Origin: Shewanella halotolerans
GTDB taxonomy: Bacteria > Pseudomonadota > Gammaproteobacteria > Enterobacterales > Shewanellaceae
NCBI RefSeq assembly: GCF_019457535.1
Contig: NZ_CP080417.1
Span: forward strand, 3,596,001-3,660,000
Length of the DNA: 64,000 nucleotides
Reading direction: 5' to 3'
A model generated the notes under the pieces. It made no database searches and was not told where the DNA came from. It was given only the letters and a program-made list of their open reading frames with translations. Position 1 is the first letter of the stretch; every line of letters starts with the position of its first letter. The position numbers and the translations under genes were made by a program. Shown piece after piece: positions 1 to 8,219 of the stretch.

Positions 1-257
1 AACACATAGATCCCCTGCTGACTGCTAGACTTAATCTGCCCCAGGATCTCGGTGGGATCTGTGTTGAACTTCTGGGTCCCCATCTTCACATCGGCGCGGG
101 TAAGGCCTTGAGTGATACTCCAGGTGAATAGCGGCTGATACAAGATGGTCGACACCCGCTTTAGCAGCTCAATTACCCGGTACTCTTCATAGGTTTCGAT
201 CACCACTATGGGGGTGTTTGAGCGCAGGACGGCGGTGAGGTCCCTGATATCTTGCAT
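1..257 (-). CDS. AAA+ family ATPase, N-terminal fragment (cut by window edge)
   Basis: An open reading frame enters from the left edge on the minus strand and begins at an ATG at 257. The start is chosen because AAGGA lies 5 bases upstream; a second in-frame ATG at 263 overlaps that site. The first residues (MQDIRDLTAVLRSNTPIVVI) followed by an ETYEEYRVIELL segment resemble the N-terminal region of Ycf46-like AAA ATPases, which carry a P-I-x-I-x-T-x-E-E-x-R-V pattern. The Walker motifs would lie outside the window, so the family call rests on this short region alone. It is divergent from the chemoreceptor at 542. Confidence 0.5.
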   Translation of the reverse strand, partial: MQDIRDLTAVLRSNTPIVVIETYEEYRVIELLKRVSTILYQPLFTWSITQGLTRADVKMGTQKFNTDPTEILGQIKSSSQQGIYV

Positions 258-541
258 AATCATCCTTAAAAAAATAGTGGGTAGCCAGGCGCTATACTCG
301 CTTAGTCGGCCTGGGACAGCATCAGCTATTGATACCCCACAAGCCGGGTAAATTCAATCTCATCGGTATCTGATGGCACAATTCGCCCCCGGACTGATCC
401 CGAGACGAGTTACTGGCGTACAGACAGATCGACATGGCAAAATGTCTCTAAGCGTTTCAATTCAGGCTATAGTCCTAGCACGCCCTTGTCGCCAAGTTAG
501 TGCGTAGTTAATCTATTTGTTCGTAATCTAAAGGTGTCCAG

Positions 542-1855
542 ATGTTTGGTTTTAATCGAAAAAAAGCGCTAATCCCACAGGATAAGGACTATCAGGCCCT
601 GTGTGACGATAGTCAGATGCTTAGGGCGATTCGCCAGAGCGCGCCTTTTATCGAGTTCACCATAGAGGGGAAAATATTATCGGCCAATCAGCAGTTTCTC
701 TCCGCCATCGGCTATAGACTCGAAGAGATACAGGGTCAACACCATAGGCTGCTCTGCAGCCCGTCACTGGCAAGCAGCGCCGCCTATCGCACCTTCTGGC
801 AAAACCTCGCCAGGGGCGAGGCCAATCACGGCACCTTTCAGCGCCAACACAAGGATGGCTCACCAATCTGGATAGAGGCCACCTATGTGCCGGTTGCCGA
901 CGACACGGGGCGCATCACTAAGGTGGTCAAGATCGCCAGCGACGTTACCCAGGAGAAACAGCAGGCAGAGCGACAAGAAGCGATATTCGATGCCTTAAAT
1001 AAGTCTCTTGCTTATATCGAGTTTACCCCGCAAGGGGAGATCATCAACGCCAACGCCAACTTTTGTAGCGCCATGGGCTACTCGCTCGAGCAATTAAAGG
1101 GGCAACACCACCGCCTCTTCTGCACCGAGGCCTTCATGCGCCAGCACCCCGACTTCTGGGCCGATCTCGCCAAGGGGCGTTTTCAGTCCGGCCTGTTTGA
1201 GCGCGTCACCAGACATGGGCAAGCCATCTGGTTAGAGGCCACCTATAACCCGGTATTCGATGATACAGGCCGGGTCGTGCGGGTAGTGAAACTGGCCAGC
1301 GACATAACCCCGCGCATCTTGCATCAGCAAGCGGTACAGGAGGCGTCACAACTCGCACACCAAAGCGCAGTAGAAACCGTAGAGATCACCGGCCAGGGGG
1401 CGAGCACCCTGAGCACCGCCACCAGCCTGGCCAATGAGATCGATGGTGCGGTAGCCGATGCCACAAGGCTGATGGGCGAACTGGCGCAGCAGTCGCAGCA
1501 GATCAGCCAGATAGTGCACACTATCGCCAAGGTAGCGGATCAGACTAACCTGCTGGCGCTGAACGCCGCCATCGAGGCGGCCCGCGCCGGCGAACAGGGC
1601 CGTGGTTTCGCCGTAGTTGCTGACGAGGTACGTAACCTAGCGGCCAACACCTCCAATGCCACCCAGGATATCGAGCGCATCGTCGCCCGCAACAGCGAGC
1701 TGACCCAAGTGTCTGAGCAGGGGATGCAATCGATTCAGCAGAAGGTCTCCCTCTCCAATCAACAGCTGGCGGCCACCCAGGCGTTGATCGACGAGATCCG
1801 CCGCGGGGCGCAGCAGGTAGCAGATACGGTCAATGGCCTGGTCAGCAAAGACTAA
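542..1855 (+). CDS. Soluble PAS-PAS methyl-accepting chemotaxis protein (BdlA-like)
   Basis: A 437-residue cytoplasmic chemoreceptor. Two S-box PAS domains (about residues 25-135 and 145-255) share the same internal features (FIEFT/YIEFTP, SAxGY, GQHHRLxC, W.EATY.PV.D..GR). They are followed by a signalling domain whose conserved hairpin tip (ADQTNLLALNAAIEAARAGE) sits near residue 332. There is no signal peptide, membrane segment or HAMP domain. Length and order match the BdlA family, which senses redox or energy status through PAS and controls biofilm dispersal in Pseudomonas; the role here is inferred. Each PAS has a conserved GQHH followed by a cysteine, so heme or redox binding is possible. 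AAGGTG precedes the ATG. No partner kinase gene is nearby. Confidence 0.9.
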   Translation: MFGFNRKKALIPQDKDYQALCDDSQMLRAIRQSAPFIEFTIEGKILSANQQFLSAIGYRLEEIQGQHHRLLCSPSLASSAAYRTFWQNLARGEANHGTFQRQHKDGSPIWIEATYVPVADDTGRITKVVKIASDVTQEKQQAERQEAIFDALNKSLAYIEFTPQGEIINANANFCSAMGYSLEQLKGQHHRLFCTEAFMRQHPDFWADLAKGRFQSGLFERVTRHGQAIWLEATYNPVFDDTGRVVRVVKLASDITPRILHQQAVQEASQLAHQSAVETVEITGQGASTLSTATSLANEIDGAVADATRLMGELAQQSQQISQIVHTIAKVADQTNLLALNAAIEAARAGEQGRGFAVVADEVRNLAANTSNATQDIERIVARNSELTQVSEQGMQSIQQKVSLSNQQLAATQALIDEIRRGAQQVADTVNGLVSKD

Positions 1856-1896
1856 TCTCTTATGATTTACATTGAATAGACAGCTAAGCCCAAGAA

Positions 1897-1924
1897 AACA
1901 AAGCGCCAGTAACAAAGCACCAGT
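1897..1924. repeat. 14-bp tandem duplication downstream of a gene
   Basis: Two adjacent 14-bp units (AACAAAGCGCCAGT and AACAAAGCACCAGT) differ at one base. They lie 41 bases after the chemoreceptor stop codon and just before its terminator. Confidence 0.8.
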
Positions 1925-1929
1925 AAAAC

Positions 1930-1953
1930 AAAAGGCCCACCATGGGGCCTTTT
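1930..1953. terminator. Bidirectional intrinsic terminator
   Basis: Stem AAAAGGCCC / GGGCCTTTT with a 6-base loop. It lies between the convergent chemoreceptor and HlyD-family genes, with A and T tracts that serve both directions. Confidence 0.8.
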
Positions 1954-1983
1954 AATGACGATTTAGAATCTAGCAAGTAAGGG

Positions 1984-3120
1984 TTAGTGGAACAGGTAGT
2001 TCAACCAGCCCTGCATCCGCAGTAACACCTTACGCATCACAGCCACATGGGAGAAATGCTCGGTATAGACGGCCGCCTGACCCGAGACCCCAGCAGGGAA
2101 ATTACGTTTCGCCTCGTGATCATCGAGCTCTATCAAGACGATGGCACGCCCCCTGGGCAGCAGCGCCATGGAAGAGATGAGCGAACCCTGAGACTGAAAC
2201 TCGCCCTCGGCCATGGCAGGCAACACCTTGGCCACCCGCCCCTTAAACACCTGACCCGGCGCGGCGTCCAAGATCATCTCGGCTTCATCCCCCTCCTTGA
2301 GTCGCAACAGAGAGTTTTGCCAGAAGGCGCCGGCAAAGTAGCGATCCTCATCGGGAATAAAGCTCACCAGAGAGCGCAGCGGCATAGGCACGGCAATCAC
2401 CCCGGGGCGCAGTGCCATCTGAGTCACTATGCCATCGGCAGGTGCCCGCACCACTGTGTGCTCGAGATCGTACAGCGCCTTATCCAGCTCGGCCCGAATC
2501 CCGGCCACCTTGGTATTGACGCCATCGACGTTGGATTCATAGGCGAGCCTGACTCTCAGCTCCTCGGATCGCGCCGCGGTGAGCTGCGCCTCTGAGGCCA
2601 TGTAGAGTTGACGTTTGTTATCCAGCTCAAGCTCGGTGAAGGGCGAATTGGCTCCGCCGCGCTTACGCCCCTTCTCATACCGCTCGAACGCCGACTTGGT
2701 GCGGTCTCTGTCCGCCGTGGCGCGCTCCACGCTGGCCTGCGCCGTCTGCCAGGCAGCCTCCAACTGAGGCACCTCAAGCTCGGCCGCCGCCAGGGCCGCG
2801 CGTTTTTGCATCACCACCGCCTCAAAGGGGGCGGGATCGATACGAAACAGCACATCCCCCTTCTTCAGGGGCACATTGGGTTTCGCCTCGACACTGGTCA
2901 CCAGGCCGCGCACCGCAGGGTTAATGGGCACGGTCGCAAACACCTGGCGGGCATAGGGGGTATAGGGATGGTTGTAGTTCATCAAGAGCACCAGGGCGCC
3001 GACGATCACTATGCCGCCGAGGATCGCCGTAGGCACTGTCCATTTATTGAGCGGGATCTTAAAGGTCTTAAAGATGGCGATGCAGATGGCGGTATAGGTC
3101 AGAATGAGTAGCAGATCCAT
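1984..3120 (-). CDS. HlyD/EmrA-type membrane fusion protein (YiaV-like)
   Basis: A 378-residue periplasmic adaptor with one N-terminal inner-membrane segment (about residues 20-45). A lipoyl/biotinyl half-motif (VTSVEAKPNVPLKKGDVLF) follows, then a long alpha-helical hairpin rich in A, E, R and Q, the second lipoyl half (ADGIVTQMALRPG) and a beta-barrel. The start at 3120 (MDLLLILTY) is preferred over an ATG 30 codons upstream because AAGGAG precedes it and the membrane segment then starts properly. It follows the DUF3302 gene with one base between stop and start. This is the E. coli yiaW-yiaV arrangement, of unknown substrate. No outer-membrane channel or MFS partner is adjacent. Confidence 0.87.
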   Translation of the reverse strand: MDLLLILTYTAICIAIFKTFKIPLNKWTVPTAILGGIVIVGALVLLMNYNHPYTPYARQVFATVPINPAVRGLVTSVEAKPNVPLKKGDVLFRIDPAPFEAVVMQKRAALAAAELEVPQLEAAWQTAQASVERATADRDRTKSAFERYEKGRKRGGANSPFTELELDNKRQLYMASEAQLTAARSEELRVRLAYESNVDGVNTKVAGIRAELDKALYDLEHTVVRAPADGIVTQMALRPGVIAVPMPLRSLVSFIPDEDRYFAGAFWQNSLLRLKEGDEAEMILDAAPGQVFKGRVAKVLPAMAEGEFQSQGSLISSMALLPRGRAIVLIELDDHEAKRNFPAGVSGQAAVYTEHFSHVAVMRKVLLRMQGWLNYLFH

Positions 3121-3121
3121 C

Positions 3122-3511
3122 TTATGACTCCTTCTCTTGATCGTTGGACGGCGTTTCGACCACATGCAGGGCCTTTTGTCCGCCTTCGATAGCTGTGAGT
3201 CGCTGCTCAAGCTGGACTATGGTCTGATTGAGCTGTTTCACCTCATCTTCAAGTGCCAGCTCGCGCTCGACCACCTTGTTGAAACCCCAGCCCCTGTCCT
3301 CGCGATACAGGGTCGCCCAGATCCACAGGAAGGGCCAGATGGCATGCAGGGTAAACAGGCTCACCCAGCCGGCAACATGCAGGGCATCTTGCTGCGGATG
3401 ATTACGCTTCTTGGCTATCTCATAGGGAATGTCGTGGATGACGATCACCCCATAAAACAGGAAAACGGCGACAAAGATGATGACGCCTAACGCAAAGTAA
3501 TCCAGAAACAC
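3122..3511 (-). CDS. DUF3302 inner-membrane protein (YiaW-like)
   Basis: A 129-residue protein starting at GTG 3511, behind AAGGAGAG. The longer frame to 3619 has no matching upstream site, and the YiaW family begins at this VFLDYFALGV position. Two hydrophobic segments (about residues 5-25 and 45-68) flank a conserved HDIPYEIAKKRNHPQQDA loop; a WPFLWIWATLYR segment follows, then a coiled-coil tail (about residues 80-115). It is the upstream gene of a two-gene operon with the HlyD-family adaptor and is presumably its membrane partner. Function is not established for the family. Confidence 0.85.
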   Translation of the reverse strand: MFLDYFALGVIIFVAVFLFYGVIVIHDIPYEIAKKRNHPQQDALHVAGWVSLFTLHAIWPFLWIWATLYREDRGWGFNKVVERELALEDEVKQLNQTIVQLEQRLTAIEGGQKALHVVETPSNDQEKES

Positions 3512-3778
3512 GGCTCTCTCCTTACTCTTACTTAATCCATTTAACAGGCGGCGCACCACCCCATTGAAACTGGCGCAAACGAGCGAATCTCGCAACATTA
3601 ACTTAACTATACTAGTCATAAATTGCTGATATTTCTTTTCTAATTCGCGTCAGAATCTTGATCGAGTACACACTTGTCGGCGCAAAGGGTCTGCTTATTC
3701 CAGTGGACGGGGTAAGATGATCGCCAAATAACCTAAGTTGGGCAAACGACCCACTCAAGATAAAAAGGTACCCACACC

Positions 3779-4957
3779 ATGATAGGCACACCCTATTCAC
3801 GCGGCGCGCTGCGCGCCATGCTGCTTGGCTGCGGCGAACTCGGCAAAGAAGTTGCCATCGAACTACAACGTCTTGGCGTCGAAGTGATAGGCGTCGACCG
3901 CTATCCCAACGCCCCGGCGATGCAGGTCAGTCACAGATTTCACGTGATCAACATGCTGGACGGCGAGGCCCTGCGCGCCATCATAGAGCAAGAACAACCT
4001 CACCTGGTGATTCCCGAGATCGAAGCCATCGCCACCCAGACTCTGGTTGAGATGGAGGCCCAAGGCCTTAGGGTGATCCCAACGGCCAAGGCCGCCCAGC
4101 TCACCATGGATCGCGAGGGCATACGCCGCCTGGCCGCCGAGACGCTGGGGCTACCCTCCTCGCCCTATTTCTTCTGCGACACCCAGGCAGAATTTGAGCA
4201 GGCGGTCGCAGACATAGGACTGCCCTGTGTCGTCAAACCTGTGATGAGCTCGTCGGGTAAGGGCCAGAGCATCATACGTAGCGAGGAGCAGATCCTCGCG
4301 GCATGGCGTTATGCCCAGGAAGGTGGCCGCGCCGGTGGCGGCCGGGTGATCGTCGAAGGCTTCGTGCCCTTCGACTATGAGATCACCCTGCTCACCGTCA
4401 GCGCCGTCAATGGCATCCACTTCTGCGACCCCATCGGCCACCGTCAGGAAGATGGTGACTACCGCGAGTCCTGGCAACCCCAGGCCATGTCTGATGCCGT
4501 ACTCGCCAAGGCGCAGGAGATTGGCCGCAAGGTGGTCGAGGCGCTGGGCGGCTATGGGCTGTTCGGCGTCGAGCTGTTTATCAAGGGAGAGGAGGTCTAC
4601 TTCTCTGAGGTGTCACCTCGCCCCCACGATACCGGCCTGGTGACGCTTATCAGCCAAGATCTGTCTGAGTTCGCCCTGCATGTGCGCGCCATCTTAGGCC
4701 TGCCGATCGCCAACATAGTGCAGCACGGTCCATCGGCCTCGGCGGTGATCCTGGCAGAAGGCCGCAGCCACAACATAGGCTATCAGGGGATGGCACAGGC
4801 ACTCGTTGAGCCCAACACCCAGCTGCGCCTGTTCGGCAAGCCAGATATCGACGGTCGCCGCCGTCTCGGCGTCGGCCTGGCCCGTGGCAACACCGTCGAT
4901 GAGGCGATCGACAAGGCGCTTAACGTGGCTAAACAGGTCGAGGTGATTCTGGATTAA
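3779..4957 (+). CDS. purT: Formate-dependent phosphoribosylglycinamide formyltransferase PurT
   Basis: A 392-residue ATP-grasp enzyme that makes formylglycinamide ribonucleotide from GAR, formate and ATP, the folate-independent third step of purine synthesis. Visible features are the N-terminal nucleotide-binding fold (LLGCGELGKEVAIELQRLGV), the ATP-grasp loop (KPVMSSSGKGQS), the metal and ATP ligands (FGVELF, YFSEVSPRPHDTG) and a C-terminal RRRLGVGLA segment. Length matches the family. The ATG at 3779 is the only sensible start. It is monocistronic, with a strong terminator downstream. A GGCAAACGA stretch upstream resembles half a PurR operator but is too weak to call. Confidence 0.97.
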   Translation: MIGTPYSRGALRAMLLGCGELGKEVAIELQRLGVEVIGVDRYPNAPAMQVSHRFHVINMLDGEALRAIIEQEQPHLVIPEIEAIATQTLVEMEAQGLRVIPTAKAAQLTMDREGIRRLAAETLGLPSSPYFFCDTQAEFEQAVADIGLPCVVKPVMSSSGKGQSIIRSEEQILAAWRYAQEGGRAGGGRVIVEGFVPFDYEITLLTVSAVNGIHFCDPIGHRQEDGDYRESWQPQAMSDAVLAKAQEIGRKVVEALGGYGLFGVELFIKGEEVYFSEVSPRPHDTGLVTLISQDLSEFALHVRAILGLPIANIVQHGPSASAVILAEGRSHNIGYQGMAQALVEPNTQLRLFGKPDIDGRRRLGVGLARGNTVDEAIDKALNVAKQVEVILD

Positions 4958-4976
4958 TCCGGCAAAGCGATGACAA

Positions 4977-5011
4977 AAAGGGCGCCTCTTCTCAAGGATC
5001 AGGCGCCCTTT
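4977..5011. terminator. Bidirectional terminator, purT / dehydrogenase
   Basis: An 11-bp stem (AAAGGGCGCCT / AGGCGCCCTTT) with a 13-base loop lies between two convergent genes. Confidence 0.8.
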
Positions 5012-5039
5012 GTTTATCTCGTTAACCCCCCTACCATAG

Positions 5040-5993
5040 CTAATTCACCAGGTTCACCGGCTGACCCGCCAGATAGCCCTTGAGGTTATCTATGGCTATC
5101 GTCAGCAGTTGCTGGCGCGCCTCCCTGGTCGCCCAGGAATTATGCGGACTGATGCTGATATGAGGCGCGCTCAGCAGCGGATTGTCAGCCTGTGGTGGCT
5201 CGCTAGAGAGCACATCCACCCCGGCGGCGGCAATCTTCCCCTGCGCCAGGGCATCGGCTAGGGCCTGCTCATCCACCAAACCGCCTCTGGCCGTGTTGAT
5301 TAAGATGGCATTTGCCTTCATGGCACTGAGCCGCTCTCGATTAATCAACTTCTCGGTGTCCGACGTTAGCGGACAGTGCAGTGAGATGATATCGGCGCAG
5401 GCAAAGAGCGCCTCACGCTCGCACCAGCAGACCCCTTCAGGAAGGTCGTGCTTAATAGAAGGCGTGTTGACCAGCACCCGCATCTGAAACGCCTTCGCAA
5501 TAGTGGCCACCTGCCGACCTATGTCGCCAAACCCCACCAGCCCCAGCGTCTTGCCCTTGAGGGATTGTAGCTGTGCCAGGGTAAAGCAGAAATCTGGCGC
5601 CTGAGACCAGGCACCGGCCACCACGGCGTTGTGATGGTCCGACAAACGCTGGGTGTGATGAAGAATATGGGCAAACACCATCTGGGCCACCGCATCCGGG
5701 CCATAGCCTGGCACATTGGTCACCTTGATCCCAAGCTCGCTGGCGGCGTTGAGGTCCACCACGTTGGTACCTGTGGCGAGCACGCCGATATACTCAAGAT
5801 CTGGCAGTGCGCTGAGCGCATCGGCGTCGAGCACTGTCTTATTGGTTAGCAGCACCTGCGCCCCCTGAGCGCGATCCAGGAGTTCGGCCGGGGAGGTTCT
5901 GCCATAGCAGTGAAACTCGCCCAGCGCCGCGAGGGGCTGCCAGTCGAGATCGCCAGGGTTGAGGGTGTAACCATCGAGTACCACTATCTTCAT
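5040..5993 (-). CDS. D-2-hydroxyacid dehydrogenase (glycerate dehydrogenase-like)
   Basis: A 317-residue NAD(P)-dependent dehydrogenase of the HprA/SerA superfamily that reduces a 2-keto acid such as hydroxypyruvate. The Rossmann motif GLVGFGDIGRQVA is near residue 150. The catalytic Arg is in NTARGGLVDEQAL, the Glu in DVLSSEPP and the His in ISPHNSWAT, all in the expected order. The ATG at 5993 begins the canonical MKIVVLDG strand. Its neighbours (purT, an outer-membrane protein) do not indicate the substrate; glycerate/hydroxypyruvate is the nearest family guess. Confidence 0.87.
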   Translation of the reverse strand: MKIVVLDGYTLNPGDLDWQPLAALGEFHCYGRTSPAELLDRAQGAQVLLTNKTVLDADALSALPDLEYIGVLATGTNVVDLNAASELGIKVTNVPGYGPDAVAQMVFAHILHHTQRLSDHHNAVVAGAWSQAPDFCFTLAQLQSLKGKTLGLVGFGDIGRQVATIAKAFQMRVLVNTPSIKHDLPEGVCWCEREALFACADIISLHCPLTSDTEKLINRERLSAMKANAILINTARGGLVDEQALADALAQGKIAAAGVDVLSSEPPQADNPLLSAPHISISPHNSWATREARQQLLTIAIDNLKGYLAGQPVNLVN

Positions 5994-6014
5994 TTAAGAC
6001 TGCTCTCTTATGGG

Positions 6015-6659
6015 TTAAAAGGTGTATTTAAATCCAGCGTTCACCTGGCCCTGCCACATGATATCGGCGCGGATATTCCAGATACAGCGGTTGGCATCAC
6101 AAAACAGCGCATTGTCGCTGTTGATAAAGGTGGCGTAGCCGCGGCCATCGGCAAACAGGCTGAAGTTGTCGCCGAGCAGGTACTCCACCCCGCCCCCTAT
6201 TCCCATGGAGAAGCGTGACTCGTCGGAGAAATCCCCCGACGGGCGCATCTGTGTCATGCCGACACTGACGGTAACATAGGGACGCAGATTGCCCTTGGGG
6301 AAATAGAGCGAGCCGCCCAGGTGGACGTAATCCAGCTCAAGCTTTGCCAAACGGTTGGGGTTGAACATGCCCGAGGCATGCATATCTGTGCTCTGGTGGC
6401 TGTAGAGCAGGTAGACATCGCCGGGATCCCGGGTCTTCATCCCCAATATGATGCCATAGTGGCTGGAATCCTTGATGCTGATGTTACCCTGGGTATTGGT
6501 GTCTATATCAGTGGCATCGAGGTCACTGGCGCCGAAGCTATAACCACCGAAGGGTGCGACGAAGATATCCGACTCTGCCCAAACAGACTGGGCCCAGAAA
6601 GACTGGGCCGCCATCCATGCTAAGAGTCCTGTCAATAAGGTCAGCCTTGTTCGCTTCAT
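6015..6659 (-). CDS. Outer-membrane beta-barrel protein
   Basis: A 214-residue exported protein. A signal peptide (residues 1 to about 28) ends at a VWA-ES site. The rest alternates as amphipathic strands, contains YVHLGGSLYFPKGNLRPYVT and a glycine-rich GIGGGVEYLLG strand, and ends in an aromatic residue (GFKYTF), the usual signal for BAM insertion. It resembles OmpW/OmpA-like small barrels with about 8 strands. Two cysteines (FCDANRC) may form a disulfide in a loop. The ligand is not recognisable. It lies 22 bases downstream of djlA on the same strand. Confidence 0.78.
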   Translation of the reverse strand: MKRTRLTLLTGLLAWMAAQSFWAQSVWAESDIFVAPFGGYSFGASDLDATDIDTNTQGNISIKDSSHYGIILGMKTRDPGDVYLLYSHQSTDMHASGMFNPNRLAKLELDYVHLGGSLYFPKGNLRPYVTVSVGMTQMRPSGDFSDESRFSMGIGGGVEYLLGDNFSLFADGRGYATFINSDNALFCDANRCIWNIRADIMWQGQVNAGFKYTF

Positions 6660-6681
6660 CGCCCTCTCCTTTGTTAGATAA

Positions 6682-7458
6682 TCATCTCATGGCGCGGTCT
6701 TGCTTTACCCTGTCGTAGGCGGCCTGAATATCCTGCGCCTTCTGTTTGGCCAGCTCCATCATCTCGGCGGGTAACCCCTTGGCAACCAGCTTGTCGGGGT
6801 GATGCTCGTTCATCAACTTACGGTAGGCACGTTTCACCTGCTGATCCGAGGCCTGCTCATCCAGACCCAACACCTCGTAGGCATCCTTGATGGAGGTCTG
6901 CTGGCGACCATGGCGCTGGAAGTTCACTTCCGCCTGCCAGCGCTTGAGCAGCTCGTCGAGTTGCTCGCGGCTAAAGCCCAGCTCCTGCGCCACGGTTAAG
7001 AGTATGGCATGTTCTTTGGCATCTAGCTTGGCGTCCGACAGGGCGGTTTGGATCTGGATCTCCAGAAACATCTGCAGCAGCTCCCGCCGCCCCATGGAGA
7101 TCAATCTGAAGGTACGCAGCGACGCCTTAAGATCGAAATCGGCGGCCTTGCCCTGGGTAAAGGCCGCCTGGGCCTCGCGGCGGGCATCGCCACTCAGACG
7201 CATCTGGTCCATCAGCGCCGTTGCCAAGCGAATATCATGTTCTGTCACCTGACCCGAGGCCTTGGCCACGTGGCCCATCACAGCAAAGGCGGTATTGAAG
7301 AACAGCGCCTGACGATCGCTGCCCTTGCCCATCAACTTTTCCACCTCGCCGCGCTTCTTGTCATAGAGGTGGCCAAGCCAGAGGCCGATGAGTCCACCTA
7401 TGATGCGGCCAAACATGAAACCTATGGCAAAACCGAAAAACTTACCCCAAATTTTCAT
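6682..7458 (-). CDS. djlA: Membrane-anchored DnaJ-like co-chaperone DjlA
   Basis: A 258-residue type III DnaK co-chaperone. A glycine-rich N-terminal membrane anchor (FGFAIGFMFGRIIGGLIGLW, residues 7-28) is followed by a TerB-like helical domain (about 50-165). The C-terminal J domain (about 190-255) carries the HPD tripeptide in NEHHPDKL. DjlA stimulates DnaK ATPase at the inner membrane and is linked to envelope stress and capsule signalling in E. coli. As in E. coli it sits near lptD on the opposite strand, here separated from it by murU and amgK. Confidence 0.95.
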   Translation of the reverse strand: MKIWGKFFGFAIGFMFGRIIGGLIGLWLGHLYDKKRGEVEKLMGKGSDRQALFFNTAFAVMGHVAKASGQVTEHDIRLATALMDQMRLSGDARREAQAAFTQGKAADFDLKASLRTFRLISMGRRELLQMFLEIQIQTALSDAKLDAKEHAILLTVAQELGFSREQLDELLKRWQAEVNFQRHGRQQTSIKDAYEVLGLDEQASDQQVKRAYRKLMNEHHPDKLVAKGLPAEMMELAKQKAQDIQAAYDRVKQDRAMR

Positions 7459-7469
7459 CTAACAACCCT

Positions 7470-8219
7470 TCATCTAACAACCTGAGTCTTTGATAATGCT
7501 GGATCTGTATGTGAGAATGCAGTCCTTAGCTCGGCGTCCAGTGACTTAAGCCTTTCCAGCGTGCCCACGTCGCACCAGAGGTGAGGATAATGCTCGCCGC
7601 CGATCAGCCCCTGCTGCATCTTGGCTCTTAACATAGGCGCCAGGCCAAAGCGGCCACTAGGGGCACCGTCGAAGAAACGCGGATGATAGATGGCCATGCC
7701 GGAAAAAGTCAGCTTAGGCTCATCCTCATCATTCACCTTGCCATCCCTCAGGGCAAAATCGCCCTCTGGATGCTGCTTAGGGTTATCCACTAGCCAGAGA
7801 TAGGCCTCCTGCTCCCTCATCAGCTCGGCAATCTTCGCCCTATCGAGCGCGGCATCCAGCGCCAGCCCCTTAACCATTGGCAAGCTGTGGATATAGACAT
7901 CACCATTGAGCACCAGAAAAGGCTCATCCCCAAGCAGAGGCAAGGCCTGCTTGATACCGCCGCCAGTCTCGAGCGCCTCTGTCTCTGGGCTGTAGCTGAT
8001 GCTAACGCCCCAGGCGCTGCCATCGCCAAGGCTGGCCTCGAGCTTGTGGCCCAGCCAGGCGTGGTTAATCACTATCTCTGTGATGCCAAGGGCTGCGAGA
8101 CGCTCTATGTGATAGACGATGAGCGGCTTGCCCGCGACTTCTGCCAGCGGTTTAGGCAGGGTGTCGGTCAGGGGGCGCAGGCGCTCACCGCGACCGGCGG
8201 CGAGTATCATGGCCTTCAT
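7470..8219 (-). CDS. murU: MurNAc-1-phosphate uridylyltransferase MurU
   Basis: A 249-residue sugar nucleotidyltransferase. The N-terminal signature MILAAGRGERLRPLTDTLPK carries the catalytic G-x-G-x-R and the Lys of PKPL; LVLNGDVY supplies a metal-binding Asp. Length and partner match MurU of Pseudomonas, which converts MurNAc-1-P plus UTP to UDP-MurNAc in peptidoglycan recycling. The start codon overlaps the end of the adjacent kinase gene (8216-8219), so the two are translationally coupled. The alternative, a glucose-1-phosphate nucleotidyltransferase, is less likely given the kinase partner and the place beside lptD. Confidence 0.87.
   Translation of the reverse strand: MKAMILAAGRGERLRPLTDTLPKPLAEVAGKPLIVYHIERLAALGITEIVINHAWLGHKLEASLGDGSAWGVSISYSPETEALETGGGIKQALPLLGDEPFLVLNGDVYIHSLPMVKGLALDAALDRAKIAELMREQEAYLWLVDNPKQHPEGDFALRDGKVNDEDEPKLTFSGMAIYHPRFFDGAPSGRFGLAPMLRAKMQQGLIGGEHYPHLWCDVGTLERLKSLDAELRTAFSHTDPALSKTQVVR

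Noticed and set aside
2047..2595. Long plus-strand frame opposite the HlyD gene
   Set aside because: Biased composition (His, Arg, Gly, Gln) typical of the complement of a GC-rich gene, and it lies wholly within a clear membrane fusion protein.
3660..3778. PurR operator upstream of purT
   Set aside because: Only a half-site (GGCAAACGA) without the inverted half; too weak to call.
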